Of a stretch of DNA of 46,937 bases, positions 44,931 through 46,937 are shown one piece after another; the stretch's first letter is position 1; every line of letters begins with the position of its first letter. The position numbers and the translations under genes are program-made. The stretch lies in contig JAMLHF010000036.1 in NCBI GenBank assembly GCA_023957275.1, forward strand, positions 1 to 46,937, written 5' to 3'. The DNA comes from Lentimicrobium sp. Lineage in GTDB: Bacteria; Bacteroidota; Bacteroidia; Bacteroidales; Lentimicrobiaceae. Below the pieces are notes generated by a model. The model saw only the letters and a list, made by a program, of their open reading frames with translations, had not been told where the DNA came from and made no database searches.

Positions 44931-45761
44931 TCATTCCTTCAACTTTTTCATACTCGTACTTTCTACCAATGATTTCATTTGGGCTATGGCGGCTTTGTTA
45001 AGTTGTATTAGCCGTTCACGTTGCGAAAGACTTTGCTCAATCAGTAAGGCATTATTGCTTTCCAAATTGCTCAGTACTACCAACTGCTCCAAGCTTGCAT
45101 AGTCCCTTATATTTCCGGTTTTATCAGAATTTTCGTCTTGCCACTCTTTTGCTGTAACCCCAAATAATGCAACATTGAGCAAATCGGCTTCGCTGGCATA
45201 TACCATTTGTATTTGGTTCTTGGTAATTTCTTCCGGAATCAGGTTTCCTTTTATTGCATCGGTGTGAATACGGTAATTGATTTTAGAAATGGTTCTTTGC
45301 AAGTTCCACTCCAATTGAAGTCGCTTTGTATCCTCTGTTTTAAGTCTTTTGAACTCAGTAATCAAATAGAGTTTAAATTCGGACGAAATCCACGAGGCAA
45401 ATTCAAAAGCTATGTCGTTATGAGCGAATGTACCCCCGTAACGGCCAGATTTGGATACAATACCAACAGCATTGGTGGCCTCAATCCACCGTTGTGGCGA
45501 TAACACAAAGTAATTGCTGCCCGCTTCATTTTTAAACCTCTCGAATTCGATAGGTTTAAAATCGGGATTATTCAATTTCTCCCATAAGCCGATAAATTCA
45601 ATGGTGCTTCTGCTACGCATCCAATTGTTTATCACCGAGAAAGGCTCCATTGAATTCCTGTAACGTGCTAAGTCAGTAAGCGAAATATACTCTTCGTTAT
45701 TTTTGTTCAGTAGTGTAATTTCCTGTTCCTGAACAATTATTTTTGAAGTTGTTTTTGCCAT
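44931..45761 (-). CDS. KilA-N domain protein
   Basis: A 276-residue protein. Residues about 18-140 form a KilA-N DNA-binding domain (ISLTDLARYRNSMEPFSVIN ... WMRSRSTIEFIGLWEKL ... GSNYFVLSPQRWIEATNAVG ... GTFAHNDIAFEFASWISSEF). The C-terminal half is helical (LLNVALFGVTAKEW, IEQSLSQRERLIQLNKAAIAQM) and matches the companion region of standalone bacterial KilA-N proteins. Such proteins are common in phages and genomic islands. Gaps to its neighbours are only 13 bp and 15 bp, so it is cotranscribed with the Hsp70-like and kinase-AAA genes. Its base composition looks less AT-rich than theirs, which suggests separate origin. It could be a transcriptional regulator or an inserted passenger. Confidence 0.85.
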   Translation of the reverse strand: MAKTTSKIIVQEQEITLLNKNNEEYISLTDLARYRNSMEPFSVINNWMRSRSTIEFIGLWEKLNNPDFKPIEFERFKNEAGSNYFVLSPQRWIEATNAVGIVSKSGRYGGTFAHNDIAFEFASWISSEFKLYLITEFKRLKTEDTKRLQLEWNLQRTISKINYRIHTDAIKGNLIPEEITKNQIQMVYASEADLLNVALFGVTAKEWQDENSDKTGNIRDYASLEQLVVLSNLESNNALLIEQSLSQRERLIQLNKAAIAQMKSLVESTSMKKLKE

Positions 45762-45773
45762 AAGCTCCTTCTC

Positions 45774-46937
45774 CTAATCAGTGAGAACACTATCATCACC
45801 AGCAAATATTGGTTTATCAACACCTGGCAATAGTTTGTATAATTCAATTACTATTGGTCTCAATTTTTGTTTACTTGGATTATTCTGAGCCATAGCTAAT
45901 CCTTGATTAATGAGCATTCTTGCTTTACTTTCTGTGCCAGGCCTCCAGTCATGCATATCAAAATCTTCATTAAATTGATGTAAAAGCGAAATTTCCATTC
46001 TTGCACCTAACCCTTGGTCTACAATCGTAAAGGCTAAACCTCTCATTAAGTCAACTAATTCTTTCGCAACTTTTACATTTTTATCTTTAATTACCTGAGG
46101 AATCTGTTCTTTAAATTGTGCAATAGCTTCTTTAATTCTATCCTCATTTAATCCTTCCACTTTACCCTCAAATTCTTTAAATGTTTCCTCCAATTTGTAG
46201 AAAGCATCTTTTAATTCTTCCTCTGTTTTTGGCCATTCGGTCGAATCTTGAATATCGTCCAATTTTCGTAAACTCTTTCGGAGATTAACTAAAACCTGAT
46301 TTTTACGGTCGTAATCGCTACGCCCTTGTTCTAAAAGTTTTTCAAGTTCAGCTAATTCGTTTGATAGTTTATTTAATGAATCTTTGTCTGCAAAATCACC
46401 ATCTTGTTTTACAATATTTAAAGTTTGTCTGGCTTTTGATATTTCGGATTCTAACCAATTTGCATCAATTTGACCTTCATTGTTTGATTCATATTGAAGT
46501 TCATGAGTATAATCCAATATTGGAAAATATGCACTTAAACTTATATTGCCATCTTTAACTTTTAAAGTAAGGTCAACTGAACTACCTGCAGGTAAATGAC
46601 CTGGTAAATCTTCTCCTGTAATTATTGCATTAAAAACATGCTGATTATAAATTGCTCTTGAGTTATTTGCATCATGTTCAGCCTCATAAACAGGGATTTT
46701 TATAAAATCATCCTTTAATCCGGGACGCAAATCTTTTTGAGTTTTAAGATTATTTTCTATTCCAGTAGCAGGTTGTGATTGGTTTTTTTCAAGACCTTTT
46801 ATAGTACGTACAACTAACCTATTATTAGCTCGACTTAAAATTTCAATACCAATATGATAAGGTAATGTTGCACTTCCTACTTTTGACCCTTGAATAATAG
46901 TAAAATCATTGGGTTCGCTTGGTATTAAATCACCTTG
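45774..46937 (-). CDS. Hsp70-family protein, C-terminal part (cut by window edge)
   Basis: The frame is open to the right edge of the window, giving 387 C-terminal residues; the N-terminal ATPase domain lies outside. The visible part begins in the substrate-binding beta domain: LPYHIGIEILSRANNRLVVR, DFIKIPVYEAEHD, FNAIITGEDLPGHLPAGSSVDLTLKVKDGNISLSAYFP follow the order of Hsp70 strands (GIE..., I.VY.GE, F.L.G.PP, V.....G.L.V.A). A long charged helical region follows (about residues 160-310 of the visible part), then a C-terminal domain (MRGLAFTIVDQGLGARMEIS, IVIELYKLLPG) unlike DnaK's lid. It differs from DnaK by the missing EEVD-like end and long helical insert, so it is a specialised Hsp70-like protein rather than the housekeeping chaperone. 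Confidence 0.85.
   Translation of the reverse strand, partial: QGDLIPSEPNDFTIIQGSKVGSATLPYHIGIEILSRANNRLVVRTIKGLEKNQSQPATGIENNLKTQKDLRPGLKDDFIKIPVYEAEHDANNSRAIYNQHVFNAIITGEDLPGHLPAGSSVDLTLKVKDGNISLSAYFPILDYTHELQYESNNEGQIDANWLESEISKARQTLNIVKQDGDFADKDSLNKLSNELAELEKLLEQGRSDYDRKNQVLVNLRKSLRKLDDIQDSTEWPKTEEELKDAFYKLEETFKEFEGKVEGLNEDRIKEAIAQFKEQIPQVIKDKNVKVAKELVDLMRGLAFTIVDQGLGARMEISLLHQFNEDFDMHDWRPGTESKARMLINQGLAMAQNNPSKQKLRPIVIELYKLLPGVDKPIFAGDDSVLTD

Noticed and set aside
1-46937. tRNA or rRNA genes
   Set aside because: I looked for cloverleaf-like T-arm sequences and rRNA signatures and saw none that held up.

Overview
The window looks like a chromosomal segment of a Bacteroidota bacterium, probably of the Bacteroidales/Marinilabiliales type. 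Evidence: three large secreted proteins end in type IX secretion (T9SS) C-terminal sorting domains; there is a DUF5686/CarboxypepD_reg-like surface protein; a GreA/GreB-family factor of the Bacteroidota type is present; promoter-like TAnnTTTG elements are seen; and most genes lack Shine-Dalgarno sequences. Nothing in the DNA alone gives the genus.

0-10.1 kb is mostly housekeeping: a gene end cut by the window edge, a small membrane protein, a Gre-family factor, a T9SS-secreted leucine-rich protein converging through a hairpin on a hybrid histidine kinase, UvrA, a divergent ECF sigma factor with an unusually strong ribosome-binding site, a 78-residue unknown, and a serine beta-lactamase-like lipoprotein overlapping a beta-barrel gene. 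10.1-22.4 kb holds envelope and secreted proteins (two large T9SS cargo proteins, a DUF5686 protein, an OB-fold-like lipoprotein) and a HI0933-type flavoprotein. 22.7-24.2 kb is an array of about 340-bp REP-like units next to a broken REP-associated tyrosine transposase; a further REP-like copy lies at 14.1 kb. 24.4-27.7 kb carries an SDR/VOC gene pair and endonuclease III.

26.4-39.4 kb alternates normal genes (an MFS transporter and a five-gene LolA-like/FtsX/ABC/outer-membrane-protein operon) with intergenic mosaics built from repeats. These are a 33-bp hairpin present seven times in one orientation, a conserved 236-bp element present three times (one copy hit by a complete IS630-family insertion), a 300-bp duplicated block, and tandem arrays of 8-, 20- and about 22-bp units. 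Two genes, endonuclease III and a lipoprotein, have C-termini encoded by this repeat DNA.

39.3-42 kb contains a lipoprotein, a decayed gene and a beta-barrel gene. 42.3 kb to the right edge is visibly AT-richer and reads as one tight leftward cassette: an Hsp70-like protein (cut by the window edge), a KilA-N protein, a fusion of a catalytically defective protein-kinase fold to an AAA+ ATPase, a TerB-like protein and a DUF6804-type membrane protein. It resembles a chaperone/ATPase/membrane stress or conflict system that I cannot match to a named one, and it is the best candidate here for an undescribed system.
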